Positions 22,153-32,911 of a stretch of DNA of 64,000 nt are shown here, one piece after another. Position 1 is the first letter of the stretch. Each line of letters opens with the position of its first letter. Both the position numbers and the translations under genes were made by a program. The DNA is from Berberis thunbergii (taxonomy: Eukaryota > Streptophyta > Magnoliopsida > Ranunculales > Berberidaceae). The stretch lies in NCBI GenBank assembly GCA_003290165.1, contig QNQO01000682.1:496001-560000 (forward strand), given 5' to 3'. Below the pieces are notes generated by a model. That model searched no databases. It had not been told where the DNA came from and saw only the letters and a program-made list of their open reading frames with translations.

Positions 22153-24765
22153 TGTAACGACCCTACTTTAACACATAATAATTTTTAATTATTTATTTAT
22201 TTTATTTAGTTTTGACTTTATTAAATTTGAGGTGACGTCAAGTAATAAGGGGGTGTCACTAATCTTGAGCAAAACCCTAACAGGTAAGGGTTTTGTCTTT
22301 AGTGGGATTAAATAGGGGTTTGGGTTTCTTTTTTCATCTCGCCGCTTAAAAAAGAGGGAGAAAGAAAGAGCGAGAAAGAGAGAGAAAAGCAAAAGGAAAA
22401 GACAAGGGAGAAGAAAGAAAGGAAAAACAACAGTGAGGTCTCATTTGTTTCTTTAATCTTTTACTGTGAGTTGTGTTTCTTTTTGTCCTTTTTATTTGTT
22501 GGCGTAAAATCGAGAAATACTGTAGTGAATGATTTGATATGGGGTTTGTGAGTTATTTCTATATTTTGTTTCTATTTATGCTCATGTTAGATTCTCATGC
22601 TCATGTCAACTGTATAGAAATTTTATTCATCCATGCTCATGTCAGATTCTAATACACATGTCAACTTTATAGAAATTCTCATTCCTACTCATGCCAGATT
22701 TTCTGCTTGATAGAAATTCTATCAAAGTGGTATTCATGCTCATGTCAGATTCTCATGATCTTTTTATTTTGCCCCAAGTTGTATTCATTCTCATGAGAAG
22801 AAAGAAAGAAAACAGATTCTCATGTCAGATTTTACCCAACAAATTAGTCACTGGGTCCCACTATAGAGTCAAATTCTATAATGTTATGTGCAATTTAGAA
22901 TTCCTGCAGACTTAGATCCAATGGTCCCATGGTCCCACTCGCCAATTAGAATTCCTGCATAATCAAATCCAATGGTCCCACTTCGCCAATTAGAATTTTC
23001 CTTCTTGCAATTTGAATTAGAATTCCTGAAATGCATGTTACTTACAATGGTTTATAAAAAAAAAAATCAGCTTATATGACTCATAGAGTCAAGAGTATGG
23101 GTCCCACTGTATAATAAAATCCGTTTTGCGTGAATGTGTAATTGCAATGGTGTTATTTGATTTGTAATGAATTTATTTGCAATGGTGTTATTCTGCATGT
23201 CCCTGAAAATCTCGGGAATGGGCTTTGATGATGATGATGATGATGATGTTATTCTGCATGTATATATAGTTTGATTTAAAACTTATTTGGGGTTATTTGA
23301 AGGATGTTCCAGGCTTTTTTGATTTGTGTATTGTGGTTAACTGTGTATCTTGGTGTCAATTTGATGTTTTAATGTATGAGACATGTAGGTTGTTCCAGAA
23401 CAATGAGAGAATATTCTTATGAAACTGCTTATGTTTTGGCAATGTGTCAAATGTTATGTTTTCCCACAAGAATGGGTGGATGATGTAGGATGAAAAAATA
23501 TCATTGTGGAAAAACTTTGAAGTATCAAAAGTAAATGATATTGGTAAACCTGGATTTCTGAAAATATAAACCACATGGAATTTTATCACTTAGAACTACC
23601 ACACCTATTTTGTTTATTACTCCCCCTCGTACTAGAGAAACTAAATGACTAGAGGGTCGTCTTGCTGAGTTGGGGCACACATTTCTTACTAAAGAAACTA
23701 AAATAAACCGTCGGGTTAGTCTTACGGAAATGAGGTGAATTGTTATGCCTAAGATAGGCTTTGATATTTATCCATAAAAAATGTGACGTGAGTTTATGTG
23801 CATTGATAGCCCAAGGGTGGCTTTTGGTACTTATATAGTTAGGAGTATCCGTGATGCATGCCTGTATGTGATGTCCCCACTTGGGCATGGATGACGGAGT
23901 AGTCCTCATTTATATGAGAAAGACATACGGGCATGTATGTTCGGCACGGAGGTGGTGCGAATGTGGTATCGTCTAAGTGATTATTCCGTTAAAAAGATGA
24001 ATAAAATTCAAATAAAAAAATGAATAAACTTCGTTTATATTGTTTCTAATCCTTTTACATGCAGGATGGCAAGTCCACTAATATTTTTGCAGGCCAGACT
24101 TGCCATAGTCAACTTCTACTGAGTAAGTACAAGTAAGTGCATATTTACTTATTAAGATGAAGATATGAATGCCTCGTGGAGGAACTACCTGTTTGTTTTG
24201 ATTTCTTTATCGTACTATTTTTCGGTCATATCCTGTAATTTCCTTTATTGATTTTTGGGGAACAAAGAGATTTCACACCAGCTTTATTATTGACCCAAGT
24301 GGACTTTGGCTTCTTAGGTGCATTCCTTCGGGAATGTAGCCAACTAGTTTATTTTCAAGATATAGTAATCTCGGGCGGGCTTAGAGCATTTTGTACCATA
24401 CGTGACGAGCATTGCTGGGAGTTGTGCGTTGTTCGAAAGATTAGATCATTTTTATTTGTAGGTGTCAATTTAATTCTTGTAATTAGAACTCGGAGTTATT
24501 TATTATTTTCTGGGAGAGATACATTCGTAAATTGTTGAACTTGTTAGCGTTGGCTCTACGAGTTTTAAAATTTTCTTCCTTTTGATGGACTTTCAGATCA
24601 GTTGTTTTATTTTCCCTCTATTTGGTAAATTATGCAATTGATTATTTCTCGTAGATGCCAACTGTTATTCTTCGTGAATGACAATTCATGTCCCGACTTT
24701 TGGGGAAACGGATAATCCTACGTGGATTTTGGGATTTTTGTTTCTTCGAAAATCGGGGAGTGACA
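22153..24765. mobile_element. Solo LTR, gypsy type, nested in copia
   Basis: The insert begins TGTAACGACCC and ends GGGGAGTGACA (TG..CA with a short inverted repeat). It is bounded by tcttt on both sides (22147-22151 and 24766-24770; one extra T sits at 22152). Removing it rejoins the copia RT codons for ...IERYKMRL, which proves the insertion. No gag or pol is found in its 2,613 bp, so a solo LTR left by recombination is the simplest reading. A TATA-like 'attaaataggggtttggg' lies near 22306. Imperfect 'tcatgctcatgtcagattc' repeats span about 22575-22850. Confidence 0.8.
22575..22850. repeat. 'catgctcatgtcagattct' imperfect repeats
   Basis: At least five spaced copies of 'ctcatgtcagattct' variants lie inside the solo LTR. 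They may be decayed promoter-proximal repeats of the LTR U3/R region. Confidence 0.55.
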
Positions 24766-26292
24766 TCTTTCGATGTTACGTTTGGAATCGTGTTTGGTTT
24801 AAAAAAGAACTCATTTGCATCCAATTAATTTCACCCGCTTAGGTAACTCGACAAGATCCCAAACATCGTTGTCCTTCATAGATTTCAAGTCATCTAACAT
24901 AGCATTCATCAAATCTGAAAAGTGAGCACTTTGTTTGGCTTGAATAAAAGTGATAGGATCATTTTTCATTCCTATATCAAACTCATGCTCATTGAGATAA
25001 AATGCATAATCATCCGAAAGAACATATCTTTTCTCCCTATTCGATCTCCTTATTGGCATTTGTAATTGAGGAGGTTGAGGTGTTTCTTGATTAGCAAAAG
25101 ACAATCTAGTGATATCTTTGTGATTTGCATCCACATCCTGTTCAAGAACAGACATGATCACATTAACAGGTTGAATATCCATCATAGGAATGTCAACATG
25201 TTCTTCTTTTAAATTAATATTGTTGGATTGTGTAGTCCCACTATTCTCAACATCCTCAATAAACCTGGCATTATCCGTCTCAATTAAGGTATTAGTATAG
25301 GGGCAATAAAATTTGAATCCCCTTAATCTTTCTGAATATCCAATAGCAACTAACAGTTCTTAAGTCCAATTTCTTACATGAGGCCTAGCCTCAGTTAGAC
25401 ATCCCAAATATGTACGTGTCTAATGCTAGGACATCTACCAGTCCATAGGTCATATGGTTGACTACATTACTGGGTACTCTATTAAGGATATAAACTGCGG
25501 TCTTTTAGGTCTCTCCCCAAATAGATTCTGGCAAGGTAGAATGAAAATTATACTCCTGACCATGTCTTTTAGGTTTGATTTCATCTCTCAGATACACCAT
25601 TTTGATGTGGTGTCTCTGGCATGGTGTACTGAGGGACAATGTCACATTCCTAAGTACATCGCAAATTGACCTGAACATTAGCCTGAACCGTTATATCTAG
25701 TATATTATTCACCACCACAGTCAGATCTGACAGTCATAGCTTTATAGGCCTTGAACACATCCAATGATTGTGGTTTTTCATGCGTTAAGTATAGATACCC
25801 ATAACGAGAATAATCGTCTGTATAAGTGATAAAGTATTGTCAACCATTCCAAGAAGTCGTAGGGAATGGACCATAAACATCAGTATGTATCAAATTTAAG
25901 ACACATGAGCTCCTATGAACATCTAACTTCCTAGTGTTTGTTTGTTTTCCCTTTATGCATTTACAAATCGTAAAATCTGTAAAATCAAGGATACAAAGAA
26001 CTCCAGTTGATACAAGTCTTTTGATTCTCAATCGAGATATATGACCTAGACATTTATGCCATAACATAGAAGAATTCACATTAATCAATTTCTGCTTAGT
26101 ACCATAATTTAGTACCATGCAAAGTTTCATTTGACTGTAAGTAGGAAACATCTAAGTCTAACATATATAGATTATTAATCAGGAATATAGTACCAATAAT
26201 ATTGGAATTTTGTAGGTGGCTAAAACTCCTTTTTCAACAGAAAAAGTATAACCACATTTATCCAAACTAGAAATAGAAATTAAATTCGACCT

Positions 26293-28381
26293 ATCCTTTA
26301 ATTTATATATGTTAGTGTTTCGATTATTATATTTTATGCTAATTATTTCATTTTCATGTTTTTGTAGGAATTTGAGCTTGAACGATGAAATCGCATTAAG
26401 ACGACAATTTGAGAAATGATAAATTGGTTGATTCTAATGGTGGTACAAAGTAGCAGGTCACATCTCTAAACCTAACCCAAACAAACCTAAGTCCGCCTAA
26501 TTTAACCTAAACCCAAGCCCAAAAGCTAACCTAGAAACCCAAACCCAACCTAACAAGGAAAAAAGGAGAACCCCATTTAGGCTTCCTCTCTCCTTTCTCC
26601 TCTCGATTTCTTCCCCTACGTTTCTTTCCTCCTTCTCTATTTTTCCAGCCACCACGCCACATCCACCCTGTCGGTGATCCTCGCTCGATAAGAGGATCGG
26701 TAGCACGATCATCTCGCCATCACCACCTCCTCCTCTTCCTCCACCATCAGAGCCTTACGTCCTTACGCACAAAACAAGGAACACCTCCATGTTCCTCTTC
26801 CTCCACAACATCACCGCCCACACACCAGGGAACCACCACCGAAACCTCATCCTCACCCTGTTTCGCAAAACCACAGACCACCATCAGTCATCTTCTCTCT
26901 TCCTGCATGTCCCCACTTCTCTCTCGTAGTCAATACGACCCACTTACACCACCACCGAAACAGAGCAGCCCCTGCTCCTAGTCCTTTCCCTCCCTGTTCC
27001 ATCATACCAAACAGCAGCCACACCGCAACCCTTTTCTCTCCTCTTGTCTCTCTCTCTTTGCCTGTTCTTTTTCTTCAGCAACCCACGCCACCTTGCGACA
27101 GAACCAAGCAGCCCAGACACAAATAGCGCACAGACCAACACCTCCCTATTTTCCACCTTTTTCTCCTCCATGTTCCATCACTCCAAACCAACATCACAGC
27201 AATCCTCCTCTTCTATTCATCCCCTGTTACTTCCTTTAGTTTTCAACCAACAACCAACACAAACCACACCCTCTGTCCTCTCTTATTGAAAGCACAGGAA
27301 CCACTATCACAGCCTCTGCTCCCTCCTGTCTCTCGCAACCAACAAACCACCTAGCAATCACCATCACCTTCTATCTCTCACAAGCATCATCTCTCCCTGC
27401 TTCCCTCTCTCGACCACCGTCACAACCAACAGCAAACATAGACTATCAACGCAGCAGCAGAACAACCCCTGCACCTCTCCCGTTCACCCTTTCTTTTCTC
27501 TCTCTCGTGTCTCCCTCACCATCTCTCTATTTCTTGCAGATAAGCATCACTAGAAAAGAAGAAGCTTGCGAGAAGCGAAGAGGCAGCAATGCAGAGAGCG
27601 GCGCAGCTTGCCGAAAATGAAGGCACAGGAAGAAAAGGCAGGACCAACTGATTTTTGAATCAGCTGGTTATTCACACCCCAGACTTTGCACTATACCACC
27701 GCCACCATGATCTTCTAGGCCCCGCGCCGAGGAAAGATGAAACCACAGGGTTTCCTAGAGTTTGTCTTATCTAAATTTAATATTTTCTATATGCTTGAAC
27801 GCTAAACACGGTTGATTTTATAATTTCAATAATTTGCTTTCATCGAGTATATCCGTAATAATTATCTAGACTAATCGGTAGTTAGAAGTTTCTTTTGTTG
27901 ATATTTGAAGTCTGCTTTAATCAATTAATTTGAATCTGTGATTGTGTGTGCCGTAAGAAGATATGCAATGCTTGGGGTTTAGAACTAGTTAAAATATGTG
28001 TGTGTCGTAGAAAGACATACAATGCTAGGGGTTTATGCCTTTGCTAAAATCATTTGCGAACTTAGATTAATCTTTAGGTTAGTCGTGTTGATTCTTGAAA
28101 ACAATAATTTGGATTACACAAATCTTGAAGAACATGTGGTGGATTCGATGTCTCAGTCCACTCCATCATCTTATCAATTTAATTTTTAGTTGTTCAGTTT
28201 AGTAATTTCCATCTGTTGCACTCTAAATTGGTTTAAATAAGTCTTAGAATTCTATTGTCTCGTCAATCCTCATGGGATCGACCCGTATTTGTCACTGTCT
28301 ACTTGTTAGACAGCCGTGCACTAGTGGTATTACAAGTAGGGTTTATTAACTTATTAATTTAGATTAATAAAATCTCAATCA
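26293..28381 (+). repeat. 5' LTR of the gag-only element
   Basis: It aligns with 32912-33742 plus 35576-36892, for example at 'gaacgatgaaatcgcattaa' and at the 3' end 'ttaataaaatctcaatca'. It lacks about the first 30 bp of the other LTR (TGATATTAACG...). The long CT-rich middle (26560-27560) explains the Ser/Pro-rich frames seen on the plus strand. Confidence 0.85.
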
Positions 28382-28387
28382 AGTTTT

Positions 28388-28405
28388 TGGCGCCGTTGCC
28401 GGGAA
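28388..28405 (+). promoter_or_regulatory. Primer binding site, TGGCGCC type
   Basis: TGGCGCCGTTGCCGGGAA lies six bases after the LTR end. This is the standard gypsy primer site in plant Tat/Athila-related elements. Confidence 0.88.
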
Positions 28406-29223
28406 TTGTAACGGTACAATCGAAATCTAGGGTTGTTTTTACTAGTTTATAAATTAGGTATAATTTTTCTTTTTAGGAGCAGTGTTACGAGTCGCTTTCT
28501 TATTTGTTTTATTTGATTGAGTTTGAATTATTTTTGCATTTATTTTGCAGGCAGTCACACGCATAAGAGCTCAAGTGGGAACAAATTGAAATATTGTGAT
28601 TCGCGAGGAAACTCTCAGAAATTGGCTTCTACCCAGCGTCATAAGTAACCCGAAATAAGTTCACGCCGGAGGTAACTTCTACCCAGCGTATCTGCACATG
28701 GTTTCTGTGTGATCACTTGTGTTTAGCTTGTTCTAGGTAGGATTGAGTTGAAACTTATGTGCCCTCTTCCGCGGATAGGTTAATCACCGTCTATTTTAGG
28801 GTTAAGAACCTAGGCCTTCACTATTTAAAATTTGTAGCAAGATAATTATCTAAGACATGTGTAACACTCATAGGGACCCTCTTTTGACGTTTGATAGCTT
28901 AAAGTGCTCGAGTGAAAGAACATATCCCATCTGCAAACAGTTTTTGAACTGGTAAGTGGAAAAAGAGGTAGGAGCAACTATATAGTGGCGGATTGATAGG
29001 AAATTACCGTGCCTCTCCCACGGTTAGGTAAAATTGAATTGAAGTTCAGCCCTGCATTAGTAACAAAGCTCTAGGGTCGTCTCCCACTCATTTTATTTGC
29101 ACATCATTTATGTGTCATTTAGGGTTCCATTTTTATTATTTTAGAGTCGGGTCATCTTCATATAGTGGTTAGCGCGCATATATAAAAAATAATCATAATT
29201 ATAAAAATCTTGAGACCAAGGAA
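28406..29223 (+). other. Untranslated leader of the gag-only element
   Basis: No open frame. 'cttctacccagcg' occurs twice (near 28626 and 28677) and two related blocks on cgcggata / cacggtta words follow. Such long structured leaders are normal in this class of elements. Confidence 0.55.
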
Positions 29224-29649
29224 ATGGCTGAGGAAAAAGACTTTAAGGAGTACTTCTCCCATTCTACCTCGAAGCTCGAAACAGTTTTTATGATGATGAC
29301 TCAGAAATTAGATGCAATTATGAATTTAACTCAACCCCTACCTCCCACTAATGTTTCATTTGAGGGTTATGTTGCATGTTCGAGTCCTAGTCATTCTACA
29401 GCTGATTTTGATTTGCAATATGATTATCCTGAATATTTCGCTGAGCAAATTCATTCTTTAATGCTAATTGGCGACCTGGTTATAATTCAAAGTCCAACTA
29501 TTACAGCCTTGGTTTTGCCAATAATCAAAATTTCTCATGGGCTCATAACTCACACCAAGGAGGACATATTTTCTCCCAGGCTCCTCAAGACCCTAATCAT
29601 GTTATGCCTCAATTTAACCAAGCTCCTACATCCAATACACTTAGTTTAG
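29224..29649 (+). pseudogene. gag-like frame, N-terminal part (frameshifted)
   Basis: The frame starts MAEEKDFKEYFSHSTSK and is acidic, with a heptad-like stretch to about residue 40. After AEQI at about 29450 the coding sense moves to another frame: codons there read NANWRPGYN, then NQNFSWAHN, as in the linker of plant gag proteins. The 3' third of this printed frame is therefore out of phase, and the true continuation is the frame that opens at 29604. One indel at about 29451-29460 accounts for it. Function would be RNA packaging. Confidence 0.7.
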
Positions 29650-30668
29650 AAGAAATGATTAACCGTTTTATGCAGTGCACAGAACGACTGCTTGAACATG
29701 ATTCTCAGGCTATGTTAGAGTCAAAATTCATGATTCAACACCAATCTCAAGCCATCAATAGACTTGAGATAGTTGTGAATCATATTACTAAGGCATTATC
29801 TGAAAGAGAGTTAGGAAGAGTTCCTAGTCACTCTGTTCAAAACCCAGATGGTCAATTCATAACTGGTAGCACATCGGAACCCGAGTCAGATGATGTTTTT
29901 GAGGATAATGTGATTGAAACTATTTTGCTTCCTAACCCATTCCCTTCCCCACATTTTCATGATGACCCACTCGACATATGCCTTCCTAGTGACTCTTGCA
30001 TGAAGTCTAATTCTCAATGTTCTTTGGAATCAAGCCTCGACTATTTTCACGATACGAATGACTCCATAATTCAAGTAATGGTCAAGTCGTTAACGGAAGA
30101 CGCATCTAATGAGAGACTACCTGTCATAGGTAGTATTAATTCTAGGTTTGGGGGTGTTGTTGCATTGTCTAACTCATCATCTTGGTGTAATTCATTTTGT
30201 TATGATGAACCTGTACCACTCAATATATCTATAGACATACCTCTTTCCATTCTTTTCATATTGACTGATGCTACCTATGTGGATCCATTATTTTTAAGGA
30301 TGATTTCAGTTTTTTACCACCCTTTTGTGATACATATTCAATCTTCTGATTTGCAACCTGACTTAGGATGCCCCTTTTTAGGAGTAGGTAGGAGTCATTT
30401 GCTGGATACCATTGTTTGTGACCCCTTTCTGCTCAAGGTCCTCACAGATTTTCTAAGAATGCCAGTTCATTTGCATTTTCTCTATGATTTTGCATGGTGC
30501 CTTCGTAGCTTTTGGGATGTTTTAGTATACGTTGTGCCGCATGTGGTTGCTACTATTTGTTGGATGGATCCTCAACTTTTTAGGTTGTTGCTATATGATT
30601 CCTTGCCACTTTTGGAGGAGGGTGTTTACTATGTTTTTCCTCTTCACTTTAAGGTACATCATTTGTGA
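29604..30668 (+). CDS. gag C-terminal linker plus unknown domain, retroelement ORF
   Basis: 354 codons are open. Residues about 1-75 match the plant retroelement gag linker: NTLSLEEMINRFMQ, a glutamine/leucine coiled segment, then ALSERELGRVPSHSV and NPDGQFI. Residues about 80-140 are acidic and Pro/Ser-rich. Residues about 150-354 match no domain I recognise. They are hydrophobic, with many Phe, Leu, Trp and Cys, and end at VHHL just before the GGGAGGCAACCCA box. No zinc knuckle, protease or RT motif is present. The frame probably belongs with the upstream piece at 29224, separated by one indel. A frame this long without stops implies recent selection or recent insertion, but a chance open frame in part of it cannot be excluded. 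Confidence 0.6.
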   Translation: MPQFNQAPTSNTLSLEEMINRFMQCTERLLEHDSQAMLESKFMIQHQSQAINRLEIVVNHITKALSERELGRVPSHSVQNPDGQFITGSTSEPESDDVFEDNVIETILLPNPFPSPHFHDDPLDICLPSDSCMKSNSQCSLESSLDYFHDTNDSIIQVMVKSLTEDASNERLPVIGSINSRFGGVVALSNSSSWCNSFCYDEPVPLNISIDIPLSILFILTDATYVDPLFLRMISVFYHPFVIHIQSSDLQPDLGCPFLGVGRSHLLDTIVCDPFLLKVLTDFLRMPVHLHFLYDFAWCLRSFWDVLVYVVPHVVATICWMDPQLFRLLLYDSLPLLEEGVYYVFPLHFKVHHL

Positions 30669-30687
30669 GGAAGAATTTATATTAGGC

Positions 30688-30725
30688 TGACGACGTTCAA
30701 CCAAACGCTCCTGGGAGGCAACCCA
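30688..30725 (+). promoter_or_regulatory. Conserved 'cgctcctgggaggcaaccca' box
   Basis: The phrase gacgttcaaccaaacgctcc followed by tgggaggcaaccca recurs, from general knowledge of plant elements, downstream of gag/pol in Athila-related and other non-autonomous gypsy elements. Its role is not established. It marks the end of the coding part here. Confidence 0.6.
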
Positions 30726-31031
30726 ACTTCGGTTGTGTCATTATGGTTAGTCTGGACTGATTTTCGAGTTATTTCTAGTTGCATTCCACTCATACTCGTT
30801 AGCTCCGTAACAATTTTGACTTACAACTGACGCATGTAAATGTTTCATTTAACAATTTTTTTATTCATGTATTGTTTTTATCAATTTATCATGATGAGTC
30901 CACAATTCTTATGTTTTTGAGTGTTCATTGGTAGACGATTTCATCGAAATTGGTAAAAACTTTGCCATGGTAATATCACTCTCACTCTCATCTTTTGTTT
31001 TTCCTGCATTTGTCATGATCATCATTTTATA

Positions 31032-31066
31032 CATTGAGGACAATGTTTGGTTTAGGTTTGGGGGTG
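31032..31066 (+). promoter_or_regulatory. Conserved 'cattgaggacaatg..tttgggggtg' box
   Basis: The block cattgaggacaatgtttggt, then taggtttgggggtgagg is the second box common to these plant elements: a short hairpin (cattg..caatg) followed by a purine tract. An internal purine tract of this kind could act as a second plus-strand priming site; that is inference. Confidence 0.55.
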
Positions 31067-31979
31067 AGGTATATAAGTGAGTTTATGAGTTTTGTTGCAT
31101 TCTTCAAAAGTTTTGAACTGAAATGTATTCACAATTGACTATTGTATTCTACTCAATCTCCATTGAATACATAGTTAATTATGATTGTGTGAAAATTTTT
31201 TGAGTTGAAAATGCATTCAAAATCTAAGTTCCTTTTCCAATGAAGAGAATGTGCTTTCAAGCATGCCTTTAAATTTGAGAAATGCATGCTTTCACTTGTC
31301 AGTTTTATATATCAATAGGAAAAAAATAAGGTTTGATATTATCTTTAAGTTAAATATATTTCATGATATTTTTTTACTCGACCACTCTTGAACTATAAGT
31401 CAAGTTAGCGTAATTTGAAGTTAATCAATAAGATATTAATTAGAAAATTTTAGAATAATAGTGACCCTTGTGAGTTTCGAGACATTCTATTTTTCTTGAG
31501 GGTTATTAAATGAACTCTGACTTTTCTTAAGTCTGCATTATCTCGTTGATGATCTCATTAGTCTTGTTTCTCTTGCTTTGAGAATGACGTTAAAATTGAA
31601 TTATTACACTAGAACTTCTTGGTTTATTTAGTTGAGATGTCATAATACCGACTAGAGCTTAAGAAGTGATATAGGCTTTTTTTTTTTTCTTTGAACCGTT
31701 ATTTAGCATTTTAGCCTACCTAATGATAAATATCCGTTTGCAGCCATTTGAGCCTTTAAATAAACTTTTTCTTTGCTAACCTCATCTCCTTTACCTATTC
31801 CAGTTATGGAGTAATATCCCATATTATTTTTATCCTTACTCAATGTCTCTGAGAATGTGTATAGTTGATATATTTTTGGAAGGGGCAAATAAAACAAAAT
31901 TGAAACTAAATATTCCATGAATCCTTGTGACTAAAATGTTTCATTGTGCAGAATGGGAAAGCATGTCGTTGATGCTTCA

Positions 31980-31982
<3 letters not shown>

Positions 31983-32036
<54 letters not shown>
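31983..32036. repeat. (TA)n microsatellite
   Basis: About 27 uninterrupted TA dinucleotides. The Tyr-Ile frames on both strands through it are artefacts. Confidence 0.95.
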
Positions 32037-32039
<3 letters not shown>

Positions 32040-32894
32040 GAAGAATTTTGAAGGAAGAAAAATTAATGGTGTACAACATTGGTTTATTCTTCAAAGGCCC
32101 ACGTGTTTATTAAAGGGTGTATCCAATCTCAGAGAATTTTTGCATATCCTTTTCCATTCTTGTTAGCCAAAATTTTAGCCTCATTTCAACCTGATAAAAA
32201 CCTAATTGATCTTATGTAAAGGTTTGGTTCATAGACATGGTGATTAAATAGACAAGAACTATGGAGTTTGATTCAACATTCTCAAAGTAATTGATATTCA
32301 TGTCCATGAGATCATATTCATTTCATTATTTTAAAAGTCCATTTTTTTTATGATTATTATATGTGAGATGTTTGTGTTTCCATAATTTATTCTCTTTTTA
32401 CATATAAACTAAGTGATAACTAACCAATCTCTGAGTGACAAGAGAGATTTGTAGTCGAAGTGTACTATCCAAAGGTTATATAGTCGTATCTTTACTAAGA
32501 AAAAGAAAGTTATGTTGATAAGGCCATGCACACACACACACTTCGAGTTGAGAATAATTGATGAAATTTATTTAACCTTTGGGTACTATTAAATCGTTGT
32601 TAGACTCTTTGATATATTATTCTAACACTGTTAGTTGTTTTCTGAAATTTTTGTCAATTAGATGATTACTCTGAGGATAATAGATAGAGTGATCGAGTTA
32701 CCATGTTTTAAAAATTTATTGAGTCATAATGTTTGTGGGTAACATTTTTGGAAATCCTCACGAGACTATAACTCGTCCACTAGAGGTAATCTAGGGTTTA
32801 AAGCCTTGTTGCACGTTTAAGTTAAGTGCAACCGATGATTCCTGTGATGAAATAGAATTTTATTTTCATTGTTTTGCTCGAGGACTAACAAAAT

Positions 32895-32911
32895 ATAGGT
32901 TTTGGGGTATT
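32895..32911 (+). promoter_or_regulatory. Polypurine-like tract of the gag-only element
   Basis: ATAGGTTTTGGGGTATT abuts the 3' LTR. It is preceded by 'tgctcgaggactaacaaaa', the sequence that usually comes just upstream of the purine tract in this group. Confidence 0.7.

Larger units (their letters stand above)
20979..26290 (-). pseudogene. Copia pol relic (IN-RT-RH), split
   Basis: Segments from right to left: SSLDKCGYTFSVEKG and SSMLWHKCLGHIS (26260-25960); the integrase motif MTVRSDCGGE near 25735; the RT start KSMKDNDVWDLVELP (about 24850) and IGCK at the right of the inserted LTR. Left of the insertion come RYKMRLVAKGFT (about 22140) and a decayed RT core. RNase H follows with NFISGLHVI (about 21220) and SHKVFNEHIARL (about 21040). 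Stops and shifts are frequent left of 22150. It would reverse-transcribe and integrate the element; here it is dead. Confidence 0.82.
20077..26300 (-). mobile_element. Degraded Ty1/copia element, interrupted
   Basis: On the minus strand, GAG-pre-integrase, part of integrase, RT and RNase H follow in copia order from 26290 down to about 20980. A purine tract and a putative 3' LTR (20588 downwards) come next. It is split inside RT by the 2.6-kb LTR at 22153-24765. The upstream part (gag, protease, 5' LTR) is missing because the element stops at about 26300, where a gypsy LTR begins. Relatives are the Tnt1-like elements with the motif SSMLWHKCLGHIS. Confidence 0.82.

Noticed and set aside
23228..23253. 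gatgatgatgatg run as a CRISPR-like or regulatory repeat
   Set aside because: A simple GAT microsatellite inside an LTR. No direct-repeat/spacer arrays were seen anywhere.
26944..27289. Ser/Pro/Thr-rich open frames on both strands
   Set aside because: They are in the CT-rich middle of the 5' LTR; the same sequence in the 3' LTR is differently broken. No gene evidence.
31906..32166. Tyr-Ile repeat proteins on both strands
   Set aside because: Translation of the (TA)n microsatellite.
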